Numbered from the stretch's first letter, positions 21,626 to 34,777 are shown. The stretch is DNA of 64,000 nt from Chrysopilus asiliformis (GCA_964034945.1 OZ035962.1:94248784-94312783); one strand, 5' to 3'. Notes: generated by a model not told the origin, from the sequence alone. Numbers and translations are program-made.

Positions 21626-21798
21626 CAGTAGAATCCCGATAATTCGTATGTCAAGGGACCAGCAAATTCATACGAATTAGCGGGATATACGAATTATCGG
21701 GGTACGAATTATCGGGATTTTTTTCAAGGGAACAGCAAATTCATACGAATTAGCGGGATATACGAATTATCGGGGTACGACTTATCGGGATTCTACTG
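21626..21798. mobile_element. pogo/Tigger-like MITE with internal duplication
   Basis: A 173-bp element begins CAGTAGAATCCCGATAA and ends TTATCGGGATTCTACTG, with TA on both sides (21624-21625 and 21799-21800). These are typical pogo-type ends with the TA target. Inside, a segment of about 65 bp (AGCAAATTCATACGAATTAG and on) is tandemly duplicated. Confidence 0.82.
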
Positions 21799-21841
21799 TA
21801 TATATTTTATTTGTCGGGCTATAGTGAAAATTGTGCACAAC

Positions 21842-21893
21842 CGTAGATTTTGTATAAGAAAGTCATGTGCTGTTCCAATCAGATATGTTTTTA
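21842..21893. repeat. Fragment of long-TIR MITE arm
   Basis: The sequence from CGTAGATTTTGTATAAGAAA through CAGATATGTTT resembles the arm of the element at 2252-3099. It is a solitary fragment. Confidence 0.6.
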
Positions 21894-24800
21894 CAATAAA
21901 GATGTATTATCCAATACCAAGAAATCGTTTGCGATGCAACTTTTGTCTCTTTGGATAAATTATATTTGAATAAACTTAACGTTTAATAAAATAAATTATT
22001 AGTCGGTGTAACAAGGGTTTTCCTAAAAATTTTCAAAATTTTCTTCCGCGGAAAATTTAGTAGGTTTTTTTTCCTATATTTATTTTTAAAAGCTCAGACA
22101 ATTTTAATCCGTTTTGATATAACGAATACTGCGAGAAAGAAGTTTTGGGAAAATCGAAAAATTCATTTACAGTTTTCCCGGAAAACCTGCGGGGTAGAAT
22201 TTTTTTTAGTGAGACCTACGAACCTTTGATGGATTTGAAATTTCAGGTAAATCTGAGACCAATTTATCCGGTAAAAAATATGCCTTTTGGCCAAGAAAAT
22301 TCTCTAAACAGTATATTTTAAACGCGGGATTGAGAATCTGTCAAAACTTTTTTGAAATAGCGACATTTTTCAAAACGGAAATTTCTTCGGCAAATCTGTG
22401 GCAGTCTTACAATTTTTTTTCTATTTGAAAAAAAAAATGTGCGTTGTGGAAGTTGAGAAAACCCCTACTAGTTTCCATTTGTCGACCAAGTTGTAAGAAC
22501 GTTGTTTATAAGGTCTGTTTGCAAAACTCGCATGAATTTTAAAGTTTGATGTTTGAGGCTCGTCGGTGTGTGGCACGCTGGCGTTTGCTGCGACTAAGCT
22601 CGCCGGATATGGAGTGGGTCTTTGACTTACCATCAATACTAGTTCGCTTACATAAATAAATTTTCGTGCCACTCATGGACAATATAAAATAACTTTACTT
22701 AAGGGAAGGATCTAGGGACTTAAATCTGTATTCAAACATTTAGAAGTATCGGCGCTAATTTAGCTGACCAATTTAATTTTGCCGGATTATTTCACGCCGC
22801 ATAATTCCACCCACACCCACCTGAAATTAACCGTTTTAATGAAACATTTTGGTTTTCATTGCTCTTATAATATTTTGCCTTTTATTCAAAATATGATTCT
22901 TTCAAAAAAAATAACTAAGATAGGTTTAAGTAAACGTCATAATAATAATCTTTTTAAATAATCAAAATAATATAATGATAAAAAAAATTTTAAATAAATA
23001 GCGCAGGCATGATAAATAGATATATAAATATAATGAAATAGTAAGTAAGTAAATAACCATAATTTAAATGGTGGAATAATAAATATAATGAATAATTTAA
23101 ATAATGTAATATAAAATATTTTAATAAGAATAATTTAGAAATTGATAAATATATTTATTCTAAACATTTATAAAATCAAGACAAAAGAATACCCCTACGA
23201 AAACTCATGATCACCACCGTATAAAATATTGGCATAAAATAAATAATTGGATCGATCATAAAAAAAATTGAGCTCAGTTTTCTTCGATGATAAGTGAGTA
23301 GCATAGAATTTTGGCTACTTCGATATTTCCGTAGAAAGTTTAAATGCACGGGGTGAAAACGTTCACAAACTTTTTAACAAACCAATAAAAATTTATCTTG
23401 GATTTAATTACTCTAAACTTTATTATCTGTTTGTTGTTTTACGTCGATTGTAGTTTTAATTTTACTAATTCTTTATGTTTTAAGCACTAATAAAATAATG
23501 TAAGAAAATTATAATAGTACAAGATGGCTGACTTACAGTAGTCGCAAAAATTTTCTTCAATTACTCTTGATGAAAAAAATGTGCTCCTTTTATTAAGTTG
23601 AAAGAACCGCTTCTAAATACCGCTACCCCAAAGTCCGGTTATTTCTGGAATCTCCCAATTTGACGAATTTTCTTTTCCGCTTTTCCCAGGATAAAATCTT
23701 TATGGCCTCGGGAATTCTGCACCCGGAACACTGGATACTTCAGCCAAATTTTTGGTTGCAATTATGCAGAGAATTGCATTAAATCGACGACAAAAAAAAT
23801 GTTGCCTCTTTGTTCAGGCCCCACGAAGAATTTTAATTTTGTCTCAATACAAAATTAAAGTATTAATAAAATAAAATTCTGGCCTCGCCCTGGTAGAAGA
23901 ATTAGCATGGAAAAATCACTCACGCAAAAGAAAATTTGAAAATTTTTACCTGAGTTGTATTGTAATAAATGTACAAAATTCCTTCGGTCAAGAACTTTCT
24001 GACCATGCGGTTTTCCCTCCTCGTATCCAAGAATTTGCACCAAGGAATCGCAGAATAATAAAATATTAAAATTTCACCGCACTTTTCAAGGGTTAATTAT
24101 AAAATCTTGATAATTAATGCACCACTTGACTGAATTGAAATTGAAATTCTATTTTATTTTTATAATTGGACATAGAAAAAAATTCGGTCTACGTCCTCAC
24201 TCGAGGAACGAGGCCAGAAGAAAAAAATCGAGATCCTGAAGCATTTGGATCGAGGATCAGCTTCGGAGAATCATTTTTTTCTTCTCCCACTTTAGAGAAT
24301 CTAGCTCGAGATCGTTGGGTATCCATATCTCTTTTTGACTATCGGTTATGAAGGGAATATTCGCAATCATCTTGCACTATCTAATGATCACTGCATGAAT
24401 ATTTGATACTCATTTTCTCCCTGTAATGAGATTTTTGCTAATAACAATTCGGGAGTAAGGAAAATAATATCTCTCCTACATCCTAATAGTTTATATTCTA
24501 CTTTTTTTTATAATGTTCAGAATAATACGGTAACGAAGCGCTAATTTTGAATTCGCTATTTAATTTAGACCATTTGTTTTAGAAGTATATTTAGGTAAGT
24601 ATTTCTATTTAAAAACAGATAACCGCCGAAATAATTTTGTAAACCTTTTAAGGAATTATCAGTCAACGCGAATATTGTTTATCCAAACTGTAATGAGATA
24701 AGAAAGTCATCGAATAATGGAAAAGAAAAATCTTCATATTTTTTTTTTTTTGTTATCAATGGTAAGTTTGAAATGATTCTACATGTAATACATTTGATTG

Positions 24801-25152
24801 AAATTAATTCCTTTTACTTCCAGATTGCACATCAACTTCCACTGAGATGAAAAACCATCATTGTTGAAGCAATTGTACTGATGCCAACGAACGACGAAAA
24901 TAATTTCGTTTGCTGTTTGACCGATGGAACTGGTGGAAGTACCATCGACTTTGATTGCTAAAGCAGCAACAACACATCCAAGCAGCGATAGCTCATCCAA
25001 GCAGCAATAGTAATAAGAAAATCTCTTATTACGATTCGCATAGAATTTTTAAATATTGACTTTGTTTTTCTTTAGTGTTAGGTGAGGGGATTTTTCTCAG
25101 GTGGTAAATGGACTTTTTGGTTAAGTAAATATCCATGATTTTCCTGACATTA
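21894..25152. other. Gene-free AT-rich stretch
   Basis: Frames at 22421-22672 and 24166-24351 lack domains and splice context. 22940-23170 is very AT-rich low-complexity DNA. Nothing further was supported. Confidence 0.4.
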
Positions 25153-25846
25153 GAGTAAGTTCGGGTATTGTGGTACACCTTCTTTTGTTTTCATAATAAA
25201 TCACTCGTTTTAGAAGAAATCATGTTAGAATTTCGCATACGACACCTCCAGAGGCTTGCCTATAAAATTCCACAGCAATCTTACCAATCATAAACATAAA
25301 AGCAAAATTATGATCAAAAAAGTACACTAACTGAAAAAAAAGTGCTTCAAAAAATTGGCGGGTAATGTGGTATACTGTTTCTTCCATACAAATATTTAAG
25401 GCGGGTAATGTGGAATACTGTTTCATTCATTCAAATATTAAATATTTGTATGGAAAAAATAGTATGCCACATTAGCCGTTCTCACCATGACAAACCAAAA
25501 AAATGATTTCTTAGTCTAATTCGCTTGAATCCAAAAATTTTCTTTTCAAAAATTAAATGTGTTGTCTAAATAATCGTTCACTGGTTCACAGTTAAAAAAA
25601 CAACTTAAAATTGGCTTTCGAGATTCATTTGAATGTGGAGACAATAAAATGTTGATTGTGCTCAAAAACGTTTTTCAGAAAATTCCGATATAACCTGATA
25701 AACCATGGACTTGTCAACACCAACAATGGTTGCAGAATTTCACAAAAAACAGTATTGTATGTTTGATCTTGCGATGCGGCATCTCATATCCGAGAAATGA
25801 TGGGGTACCACATTACCCGCCTATACCACAATACCCGAACTTACTC
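25153..25846. mobile_element. TA-flanked MITE with repeated CGGGTAWTGTGG motif
   Basis: The ends are inverted repeats GAGTAAGTTCGGGTATTGTG, with TA directly outside each end. The TIR core recurs inside in both orientations (about 25360, 25404, 25464 inverted, 25804 inverted), giving six copies. Internal pieces (about 25358-25400 and 25440-25480) also form an inverted repeat. TA target use points to the Tc1/mariner superfamily. The core resembles the GGGTAATGTGGACC motif of the element at 2252-3099. Confidence 0.75.
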
Positions 25847-25848
25847 TA

Positions 25849-26998
25849 CTTAACTCATTTTATTTTCTTTTTTAGGGCGACTGCTACAAAGTGTCAACGA
25901 ATTAGATCTTCTTTCAAATTAAACTTCTTTATAAAAAGGTTTTACTAATTCTGTATTCAATCCATGAAAACAAAATAAAAATAAGTAAAAGTAACTCATT
26001 AAAAGACATCCCAGAAAGCAAAAAGTTAAGTGAAAGGACTAACCCTTTCACGAATAATTTATCTTAATGGTCCTTTCTTTATTTCCCGTTATTAATTATA
26101 AATCAGAAAATTAAAAAAAATCCGTCCAAAAGTTGTCCAGCAGGAAATTTAGAATTTCATCCCCAATGTTTTCGTGTTGATTTTTTTTTCGAGGCCGAGT
26201 CCTTTGGGTTTTGGGATGTCTACCTAAAGAAAAACATTCAATATATTCTGTTTCTAAGATGAAATATCCATCAAGATGCTCGAAAATGGTGGCAGTGTGG
26301 CCAAATGCCGATGTACCCCATCAATATCCATCGTCTCGTGATCACGCCTTTATTGCTGGATTAAATAATAAATGACATCTCTGCCACATTTCGAATTCAG
26401 ATCAAGAATTCAATAGGCTTCGATGCTTTTACTCCTCGATTTCTTATCCTGTCCTGGTCCCGCTTCTGAATCATGTTTCTATTGCGGTTCGGGATTTAAT
26501 GTTTTTCAGTTTAGTCCTTGGTGGACCCGGATCCTTTTTGTGAAATGATGAAACGGAGGACAAAAGGGCCACTTTTGCCTAAAGGCATTTTGTGAATTTA
26601 CACGTAAAGAAATTTTGATTATCAAAAAGTGGAGATTTTTTTTTGTTTCTTTTAAGAATCTATTGTATGATGAATGAGCCGCTTGGCATGAAATTCGTCA
26701 TTTTCGGAAATTTGGAAAAAATAATGAGTTGGAAGAGTGGTCCAATTGAATTTTGATGTATAGAAAAGCTATAAAAAATCACATTGTAAACATTATAATT
26801 TTTTTTTCGATACAATACACTGTTTTTAAGTAAATCTGAAATTATTTTTTTGTTTGTATGGGAAAGGGGCCGAAATAACGATAAAATTCAGGCGTTTTTT
26901 TAAATAACCAAAATGTGGATTTCAGTATTTTGTACCAGTGTTAGAAATATGGAATGAATTCGCGAAACCACTTTTTAATATGGATACAAATCATATCG
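25849..26998. other. Gene-free stretch
   Basis: No coding, RNA or repeat signal was recognised. 26430-26600 is somewhat less AT-rich than its surroundings but contains no usable frame. Confidence 0.35.
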
Positions 26999-27006
26999 GT
27001 GTAAAT

Positions 27007-27455
27007 CCGTGGTTTCCAAACTTTTTCAGTTGACGCCCCCCTTGAATACTTATCAAACAGCTGACGCCCTCCCCACCCCTTTTTTTTTTTTGAAAATCTG
27101 TCAAACCTCCGTGGTTCTATTCTAATATTTTGAGTTAAAAATCCACACACACTTTTACTGTCCATTTCAATTATTTATTTCCCTAGTTTCTACAAAAAAA
27201 AACTGAAAAAATAGGAAATTAATGGGATGGGTGACACTGTTTTTCTTTCACTAAAATCTGAATATTAGGTCTGATGTTTGACAGAGCACACCGGAGATCG
27301 CTTTCCAGAGTAAGTCTGCAACGCGGCTTTGTTTTTATTAGTGTTAGAGTTGAAAATCCAGATTCGCAGAGATATGTTGAACAAAACGGGCACGGCTGAA
27401 ATTGCTTTACGTCCCCCTGGCCGTGGCCCCACGCCCCCCAGTTTGGGAACCACGG
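27007..27455. mobile_element. hAT-like MITE (CCGTGGTTTCCAAAC ends)
   Basis: The left end CCGTGGTTTCCAAAC and right end GTTTGGGAACCACGG are inverted repeats of the common hAT pattern. The flanks GTGTAAAT (26999-27006) and TTGTAAAT (27456-27463) match at 7 of 8 bases, consistent with an aged 8-bp duplication. The interior has C-rich runs next to both ends and no transposase. Confidence 0.72.
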
Positions 27456-27465
27456 TTGTAAATCA

Positions 27466-27562
27466 TCATAACGTTATACATTTCGTAATGTAACGAAATT
27501 AAAAATTTGCTTCGTTATGTTATCATGTTTTTGTTTCGTTACACGCAACAAAAAATTGAAAA
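27466..27562. repeat. Fragment of the TAACGAAAT repeat family
   Basis: Sequence rich in CGTTATACATTTCGTAATG and TAACGAAATTAAAAATTTGC resembles the right end of the element at 35687-36462. It lies immediately beside the hAT element that ends at 27455. Confidence 0.5.
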
Positions 27563-28067
27563 ATGTGCAATTTATTATTACGCTTATTGCGGTTATATGA
27601 ACATTCAATTATATGAACGGCTGTAATATATTAGAGATTAAATACTCGCTTATATCGGTTATATACAGCTTAAAACTTCATGTTCATATAATCGGGAGTG
27701 TAGGCTGTATTTTTATTCATTGCTGCAATTTTATGTATTTTGTTGTTCTTTGTGCTTTCCCAACGATTTAAGTCCTGCTCAAATTTTGGAAAATCTTGGA
27801 TTTTCCAAAAAAAAAATTTTTTGAATGCTGAATCTGTGCACTAGTTCGATGTCCGGTAGAAATTGCAAAATTATTTTGCATGCCTTAACTAAGATTACCC
27901 AAGCTGAGTGCAACAAAGGATGAAAACTGTTAAAATTTTTAAATTTCTTTTTCGATTTTTTTTATATTTTATTAAAGTTTAAGCTTTTGGTTCTAAATAC
28001 CAACTGTTGAATTTTAGAAAAAATCGGAAATTGGTTTTTTGTACCGTAGAGAGAAAAGTTATATGTG

Positions 28068-28786
28068 AGTGGTCTAAATGCAAAACTCACATTCTCCACT
28101 TTTGATACTTTTGAGCAAATTGCAAAAAACTTATAAAAGGTTAAAAAAAACATTTTTTCATTTTTTATTATTTTTAATTCTTAGTATTGACGACTTGAAG
28201 CCCTATGAGGAAAGAAAAAGAAACAACATATCAGGAAAATGATGTTTTTGAATTTTACATTTTGGAGAATGTGAGTTTTGCGACTCATAAACGGAGAATG
28301 TGTGTTTTGTAACTGACTTGAAATGGAGAATGTGAATTTTGAACCAGATTGAAAGGGAGAATGTGAATTTTGAACCAGATTGAAAGGGAGAATGTGAATT
28401 TTGAAGCTGACTGTATAGTTTTCCCCATAGATGATTATTGATTGTACTAGCCCCACAATGGCCTTATTCTCTGGAATGAATATTATTATACTAATTAAAA
28501 CAAGTATAAAAAGTATAAAAAGTATAAAAAGTATAAAAGTTTGGGCGCCAAAATGACTACCTCTTTTTAGTCGGTGGAGAATGTGAGTTTTGTATCACAG
28601 TGAAGGATGGAGAATGTAAGTTTTGCAACTAAGTCTGTTTTTCAATCGTCAAAAATAGGAGGAATAAACCAACTATTTTATAATTTTACAATAAAAACAC
28701 GTGTATTTCAGCCTGGTTGACATAAAAATACCGCTAACTCAATTTCCGCAAAAGTGGAGAATGTGAGTTTTGCATTTAGACCACTC
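28068..28786. mobile_element. MITE with array of its own TIR core
   Basis: The element has TIRs of about 38 bp starting GAGTGGTCTAAATGCAAAAC. A 4-bp direct repeat ATGT lies outside each end (28064-28067 and 28787-28790). The TIR core GGAGAATGTGAGTTTTG is repeated within it at about 28264, 28293, 28325, 28356, 28387, 28576 and 28609, all on the plus strand, besides one copy in each TIR. A 10-bp AAGTATAAAA tandem repeat lies at 28499-28541. No transposase is present and the superfamily is unassigned. Confidence 0.78.
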
Positions 28787-28984
28787 ATGTAGTCTACTCT
28801 GATTATTTAGGTTAAGAGTTTTTTGCGGTTGATGGAAAAAATTTTAGAAAGAATATTTTCAAAGTTTCATTGAATTGCAATTCTACAAAATTTGACTGGA
28901 ATTTTACAAAATTTGACTTGAATTTCAGATAGAAATTTTTCGTCGCTAGGTGTGCGTTTTCACAACTTGGTTTCCCATAAAACC

Positions 28985-29220
28985 AGGGCTGGAATGATGT
29001 ATCTCGACGCGTCCCTGTTTTTCGACTTCGACGCAGCTTTTGACTCTTGACTTAGCCATATCAGCAGCTTCCAATTTCCTGGAATGACAGGTCAGAATTA
29101 CTTTTCGATTCATAGTGACGATTCCGCGAAATTTCAAGCTGCAGATATGGCGAAGTCAAGAGTCAAAAGATGCGTCAAAATCGAAAGACAGAGACGCGTC
29201 GAGATACATGATTTCAGCCC
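28985..29220. mobile_element. Palindromic MITE family, copy 1
   Basis: Two arms of about 100 bp form a near-complete palindrome. The outer part reads GATGTATCTCGACGCGTC and the inner part GCCATATCAGCAGCTTCCAA. Other copies are at 33728-33942, 40018-40251 and 63963-64000. No coding capacity is present. Confidence 0.82.
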
Positions 29221-31463
29221 AGACTTCTAACTTGACTTGAAAACTTGCAAAAAATTCGTATTTTTTTAAATGTGTTTCTTCTAGTTAAATTGGTAAACGA
29301 CACTGTGTCGTACCCCTTTGACTACATGACTCCGTTTTCTATTGGAAACCGCTTCCAAAAACTTTTATTTTGTTTTTTCTTGTCATAATTTTTTTCAAAA
29401 ATAAAATTTTATGTAATGCAATAAACATATCTTTTAGAGTGTATTTTCGTTTGTAGAATTAGTATATTTAAGGTAACACCATGGGGACACTCTGAGCCCT
29501 TGATGCTCAATTCGAAAATACTTTAATATCATGAAAGTTGACTGCCAACACGTTGTCCTACATTCAAGCACTCACACCATAGATGGATGGTCTTTCCATA
29601 TACTATTCCATCAGAAATATATCTAACTAGGGCTGTCACCGAAACTTCATTCGAATAGTGAATAAATGGTGATGATGATGATGGGAAATACATCGAATTG
29701 GAACGTTGTCGAGCAATGTGTACACATAAAGGACGGTCAAACATTAATTTCAATGGCAGCGAAAGAATTTTCCATTCGTTTTTCTTTATTCTCGTATTTC
29801 ATTTGTTGACCATAATCCCCCTCGTCACTAAATGATCCTTAGTCGTGCTTCTGAAATGGACAAATAGAAAAACGAGAATTCGTGAAAACATCAGGAATAC
29901 AGATGGTCTCTCCATATCCTGATCATCTGGTTGCTTTAATATACGTATTTACAAGTATTTGCTTTTCATTCTCCTACACCCCCATTTTCAGGTCGATGCT
30001 TCGTCTTATAAAAAAAAACTTTCTCATCCCTTGAATTCATGAAAATATTTCTACTGCCTTCATTTCGATATCCCGCTGTTTCGATTGCCTGTATTTCTGC
30101 TACTAATGCGAATTCCTCATTTCCTTTCCCTCCTTAACTAATGCCCTGTTTCTCCTCTCCCTCCTTCTGCCGCTGCCTGAACTACGAATTTAATTCTTTA
30201 GGATGTAGGCGAACCCCGAAAAAATTTCAAATTGGATTATGATGTTCTCATCTTGAACTTGGGAATAATAATAAAATGCTAATTCCGGATGGTCGATATT
30301 GAACTTTTGTTGAGTGTTCCATACCTAGAAATGAACAAATTCATCTGTTGAATATAAACACATTTTAGATATGGAATTTCTGAGACTCTTTGCTACTCCT
30401 GGTACTTTCTTCCTGGATTATCCATAATTCCGAAATAATATTTTGATTGTATCTCGTTTCAAAAGTTTCGCTGAGGGATTTTCTACGGTAATTAGCAGGA
30501 AAATATTTAATTTGTTTTGTCTTTGAAGGATTTGATTTTATTACATTATCAGACATGGTTTTATGTATTGGCAGTTTTGTTTTAAATACTTGTTAATTTT
30601 GTTAATTTATAGACTAATTTTGGGATTTAACCCTTGACAATACTTTCATTAGAGCATTGGAAATAATTTCAACGTTTTAAAATTGAAGTAAGAACACTTA
30701 AACTGAGGCGTTGGGAACAAAAGAGGTCTAACCCATAAAATCGAGATTTTGGATTTTTCGGTTTTTACATACACTATGAGAGCAAGTTAAAAAAATGAAA
30801 AAAATAGCGAAAAATAAAAGTCTTTCCATAACAAAGTTGTATAAGATTTACAAAAATGCTAGAAAATTTACTTCTCTAGAGAGAGACTGTAGTTTAGACC
30901 GGAGGCCTCAAAGTATTTATAATTTCTAGGGGTACCCCAAATTGGAAGCCCAGTTTGGGTTCGCTACGGCTCTGCTCGTATAAAAAACGGTAGCAACTTG
31001 GCGATTAAAAAATTTAACCACTACTAGAATATATATATTTGAAAAAATAATGTATGTGTGTAAACAAATATATTTATATTACAAGTTCCTGAATTTTTTT
31101 TAAGGAGGTGCGAGATTGTGGTTTGAAATTCCAAGGGGTGCAGACTACTGAAAAGTTTGATAACCACTAAATTCTAGAACTATTACACAAAATTGCAATT
31201 TCAATTTCCAATAAGTGCTAGTAGATAAAAAAAACACATTTTTCATGATAAAAATTTGATTTATTTGCCTTTTTGAAAAAAAAAACATTATTTATCAATT
31301 AAACGCGTTATCAGTTTTTCAATAAAAAATTGCGTTAAATTTGGGTCTTTTTTACACCATTGCCAAACGTCCAGAAATATTGAAACTAAAACAAGAATCT
31401 TAAATAACTTTTAGTTGGAAAACCATACGTTCAGGTTGTCCAACTAAAAAAAGGCAGTAAACA
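29221..31463. other. Gene-free stretch
   Basis: No supported gene was seen. The frame at 29529-29753 is free of stops but has no domain. A TGATGATGATGATG run is at about 29671-29682. Confidence 0.35.
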
Positions 31464-32004
31464 TTTTTATACCCGTATGGTGAAACCAAAGGGTATATTA
31501 ACTTTGCCTTACCGTTTGTAACGCCAAGATCCCGTCATCACACACGTGTGTTTAGAATGATAAAAATAATTAATTTTTGCATGTCCGTCCGTCTGTCCGT
31601 CTGTCCGTCCGTCTGTCCGTCCGTCTGTCTGTGGCGCGGATTGCGGGCGCACGGATTGAGCTACGGACTTGAAATTTTGCGCAGATCCGTTTTTTGTAAA
31701 ATGAAAGGCTAAGTTCGTTCATGGGCAAAAATGGACCATTAGGAGGGGTACCCCCCATACAAATGAAATCGTTTTTTGCGAATATCTCAAAAACGGTGCA
31801 TCTTATCAAAAAAGTCCAAGAACAAAAGTTATTTAGGATATGATTCTATCATCAAAATCCGATTGGAATAAATTTTAAAAAATCTTATTGGAAAGTTTGA
31901 CTTCAAAGTGGAATTTTGGTACAACTGTTCGAATTTTGATACGAATATCACCATACGGGTTTTCAATAATTGCCAGATTGGCAATTATAGCTTTTGTTAT
32001 GTTT
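31464..32004 (+). mobile_element. Helentron-like non-autonomous element, copy A
   Basis: It starts in a T-run as TTTTTATACCCGTATGGTGA. The inverted subterminal partner ATCACCATACGGG lies near the 3' end, followed by a hairpin (AATTGCCAGATTGGCAATT) and the end AGCTTTTGTTATGTTT. It carries a (GTCY)n microsatellite at 31583-31633. Subterminal inverted repeats, an internal microsatellite, a 3' hairpin and insertion into T-rich sites without duplication match HINE/DINE-1 (Helentron) and dipteran mini-me elements. Four more young copies are in this window. Confidence 0.72.
31583..31633. repeat. (GTCY)n microsatellite in copy A
   Basis: About 12 repeats of GTCC/GTCT inside the Helentron-like element. 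The array length differs between copies: about 115 bp in copy B, 64 bp in E, 14 bp in C, and absent in D. Confidence 0.9.
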
Positions 32005-33726
32005 TGTTTTGGTTTCAATATTTATAAACTTTTTCAAATTATTAAAGGAGTCAAAGTTTTCAAGTTTTATTTTATATTTTTTAACCTGAAAAAGAATGTA
32101 TTGAATTTTGAGTGTAGCAAAACCGTATATAATTTTCTTCTTCAATGCTTTGAATGGGGTTAGAAAGCTATTCCGGTGCGAGGAACTTTGAATAAAATGA
32201 CAATTTTCCAAGTGAAAATGCGAACATTGGGACACGATTACTAGCCCAGTACAGTAGCGAAATATTTGGAAAAGTAATATTGACAGCACAAGAAAAATGA
32301 AAATCACCCCCAACCGAATTTTTTTTGCATTCCCTTCGAACATTTAGTGGGAATTTTTCACAGAATGGGTGCAAGTGGAGACTCATCGCCTTTCTATGAT
32401 CCTGACACGTTCACGATATATGTAAAATATTCTATGCATGTCGTCCGTTCAATACACACACATATATAATTTACCGGCTAAATTATATTTAATATTTTGC
32501 ATATCGAATCGTAAAGGATGCAAAGCGACATCTTCCATAGTGAAACATTTACCATAGGGTATAAACGTATAGATCTTGACGACATAAGTTTCGTCCAATG
32601 GAAAAAAAACACCGAGTCCTTTTTGCTTGCGATAAGAAAGAACCGTAAGAATGAAACGTGTGGAGGAGGGGAATGGCATGAAAAATATAGAATCGACACA
32701 AGATCTACACAGGGCACAAGTTTAGCGACACTATGCCAGAAATTATAGGATCTCCACGGAAAGGAAAATAAATGTCAAATTTTTTCTACTCTTTATTTCA
32801 TGGAACCAATTGGAAAAATTTGCAAAGGGCTACAAGCGTGGAGGGTGGTTTTACAGAGCTGTACCGGCACTTTGTGGGAAGAGCGAAGGAAGAGTAAAAA
32901 GAAGAATGTGAAAAAGGTTTCTTTGGTTGGGGGTTAAAAAGAAGGCTGTGTATACGTAGTGACAAAACCTGCTTTGAATAAAAATTTGACGATACCATTT
33001 TGCCCCACATGCACGCCACCCAAAATTTCGTTTGCCTGAAATATAAAAAAAAACGTATAAGAACAGGAAATTCTTTAAGAAATGTCGCTTGGAAAAATAG
33101 ATGAAGTGGAAGGGAAATATATATGTTCGATTGTACTTTGTTCGAAAATGTAGTTCGTTGCTGAGAAATTTTTTCGGAGACATGTGCCCAGAACAAAGGA
33201 GTCCTTCTTGTATTATCCAATGGGATTCGCTTTTGGATCCAATTCTATCCCATAGAAAATTGTATAAGGATATCTCCTTAGAGGGAAAACATGCAAAACA
33301 ACTGAAACTTTGAGTATGTAGTCTACGAGCTATAAATTTTGTTTCCAAAGATATTTATTATCATACATGTTTATTCAAACGATAGATTTAAGACTGTAAA
33401 GAGTCACACAAAATTATGTGTAACCCGTATCCAGAAAATAGAATAATTCGTTTAACGATTTTTTTTTCAAAATATTTCACGATTGATTTTTAAGTGGAAA
33501 ACAATGAAATTTCAATAATTGAGTAAAAAAAACCCAAGAGAATGAGTGAGGGTTCCAGAGCTCTACTCGAAAACCGCTCGACTGATTGGACTGTAATTTT
33601 TCTTCAATCGGGACTCAGTAATCTTGGGTCTTGCCCAAGAACTCGAATCTCGGCCAAGCCTTTCTTAGCTTGAGAATGCAACAATAAGTGAATCCTTGCT
33701 ATGAATTTGTTGGTTTTGTAAAAGTC
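32005..33726. other. No supported gene; overlapping frames 32798-33348
   Basis: On the minus strand, two overlapping frames in different phases (165 codons, 32851-33348; 140 codons, 32798-33220) are open. Neither shows a recognised domain, and both are rich in Phe, Tyr and Ser. They are listed only because this stretch is less AT-rich than its surroundings. Chance open frames are the likeliest explanation. Confidence 0.3.
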
Positions 33727-33727
33727 G

Positions 33728-33942
33728 GGGCAGCAATCATGTATTCCGACGCGTCTCTGTTTTTCGACTTTGACTTCGCCATATCAGCAGCTTCAAATTT
33801 CCTGGAGTGACAGTCAGAATCACGTTTCGATTCATAGTGATGATTCCGCGAAATTTCAAGCTGCAGATATAGCGACGTCAAGAGTTAAAAGCTTAAAAGA
33901 AGTCGAAAGACAGAGAAGCGTCGGAATATATGATTGGTGCCC
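33728..33942. mobile_element. Palindromic MITE family, copy 2
   Basis: Same family as 28985-29220. The left arm has lost about 25 bp (GACGCAGCTTTTAACTCTTA missing) relative to the copy at 40018. The ends are GGGCAGCAATCATG and its inverse GATTGGTGCCC. Confidence 0.8.
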
Positions 33943-34179
33943 GGGTTTTTGCCACCTTTTTGCGAATTTTTCCCGCTGCGCCAAATTTAGGTTTTCGAAT
34001 CAAGCCCAGAATTTCCGAAGTGAGGTTTTACAACAATATCCAACAATGAGCCCGAAACATACTCGAACTACATGGTAATAATAACACAACGCAATGGACC
34101 TATATCAGGTTAACAGAAAAAACTAACAGAGAAAACTGCTCGACTGAAAAGGGCAAAACAAAACAAATGTTAATTATAT

Positions 34180-34500
34180 AGTGGCATTTTTCGTACATGG
34201 CAATGCTGCGTTCTGGAACGGGCAAAATCGGACCATTACTTTCCCCTCCTCCATATAAACGAAACAATTTTTCACAATTTTCTCCAAAACATAGCATTGA
34301 ACAATTTATAATGACGAAATGTGTTTAAAATATGATTTCACATAACCGTTCCATACATCAGAATTCAATCGGACCACTCCTTTCCTCCTGTTCCATACGA
34401 ATGGATTTTTTGAACAAAAATTTTATCTGCTTTCATATAGAGTATTTGACGATTGCCCCCTGACAATTGTAGCTTTTCGCTTTTCTTATATGTTCCAGTT
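34180..34500 (+). mobile_element. Old diverged relative of the Helentron-like family
   Basis: It shares the module order of copies A-E: a CGGGCAAAATCGGACCATTA-like block, then ATACATCAGAATTCAATCGG, a 3' hairpin (CAATTGTAG region) and a TTTTCTTATATGTT end. It is heavily diverged and lacks the microsatellite. A closer relative is split across 38966-40012. Confidence 0.6.
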
Positions 34501-34777
34501 GTTTTTCCTTGCTCGCAGAAAGTACCACTTTCGCGTTAAAGAAATTATGATTTAAAATTGCATTTGTTTCAAAATCTTTCTTATTTAATATTTCATTTTT
34601 GGTCCTATGTACACAAAATGACTATCTCGCCTATAGTGAAAAAGCTTATGATCGAAAATTTGGGTGGTTTTTCGCAGCAAATTCGCAGATAACAAGTTTT
34701 ATGATATAAGTTAAATAGCGGTTCTTACTCATTTCTATTGGTTCTGTATAAAATTTTTTTTTGAAATGAACTTACGG

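Noticed and set aside
22560..22676. Minus-strand 46-codon frame with a donor-like GTAAGT
   Set aside because: No domain, no matching downstream exon and too short to separate from chance.
32798..33348. Overlapping 140- and 165-codon frames as a gene
   Set aside because: They overlap in different phases with aromatic/Ser-rich translations and no domain; neither has exon support.
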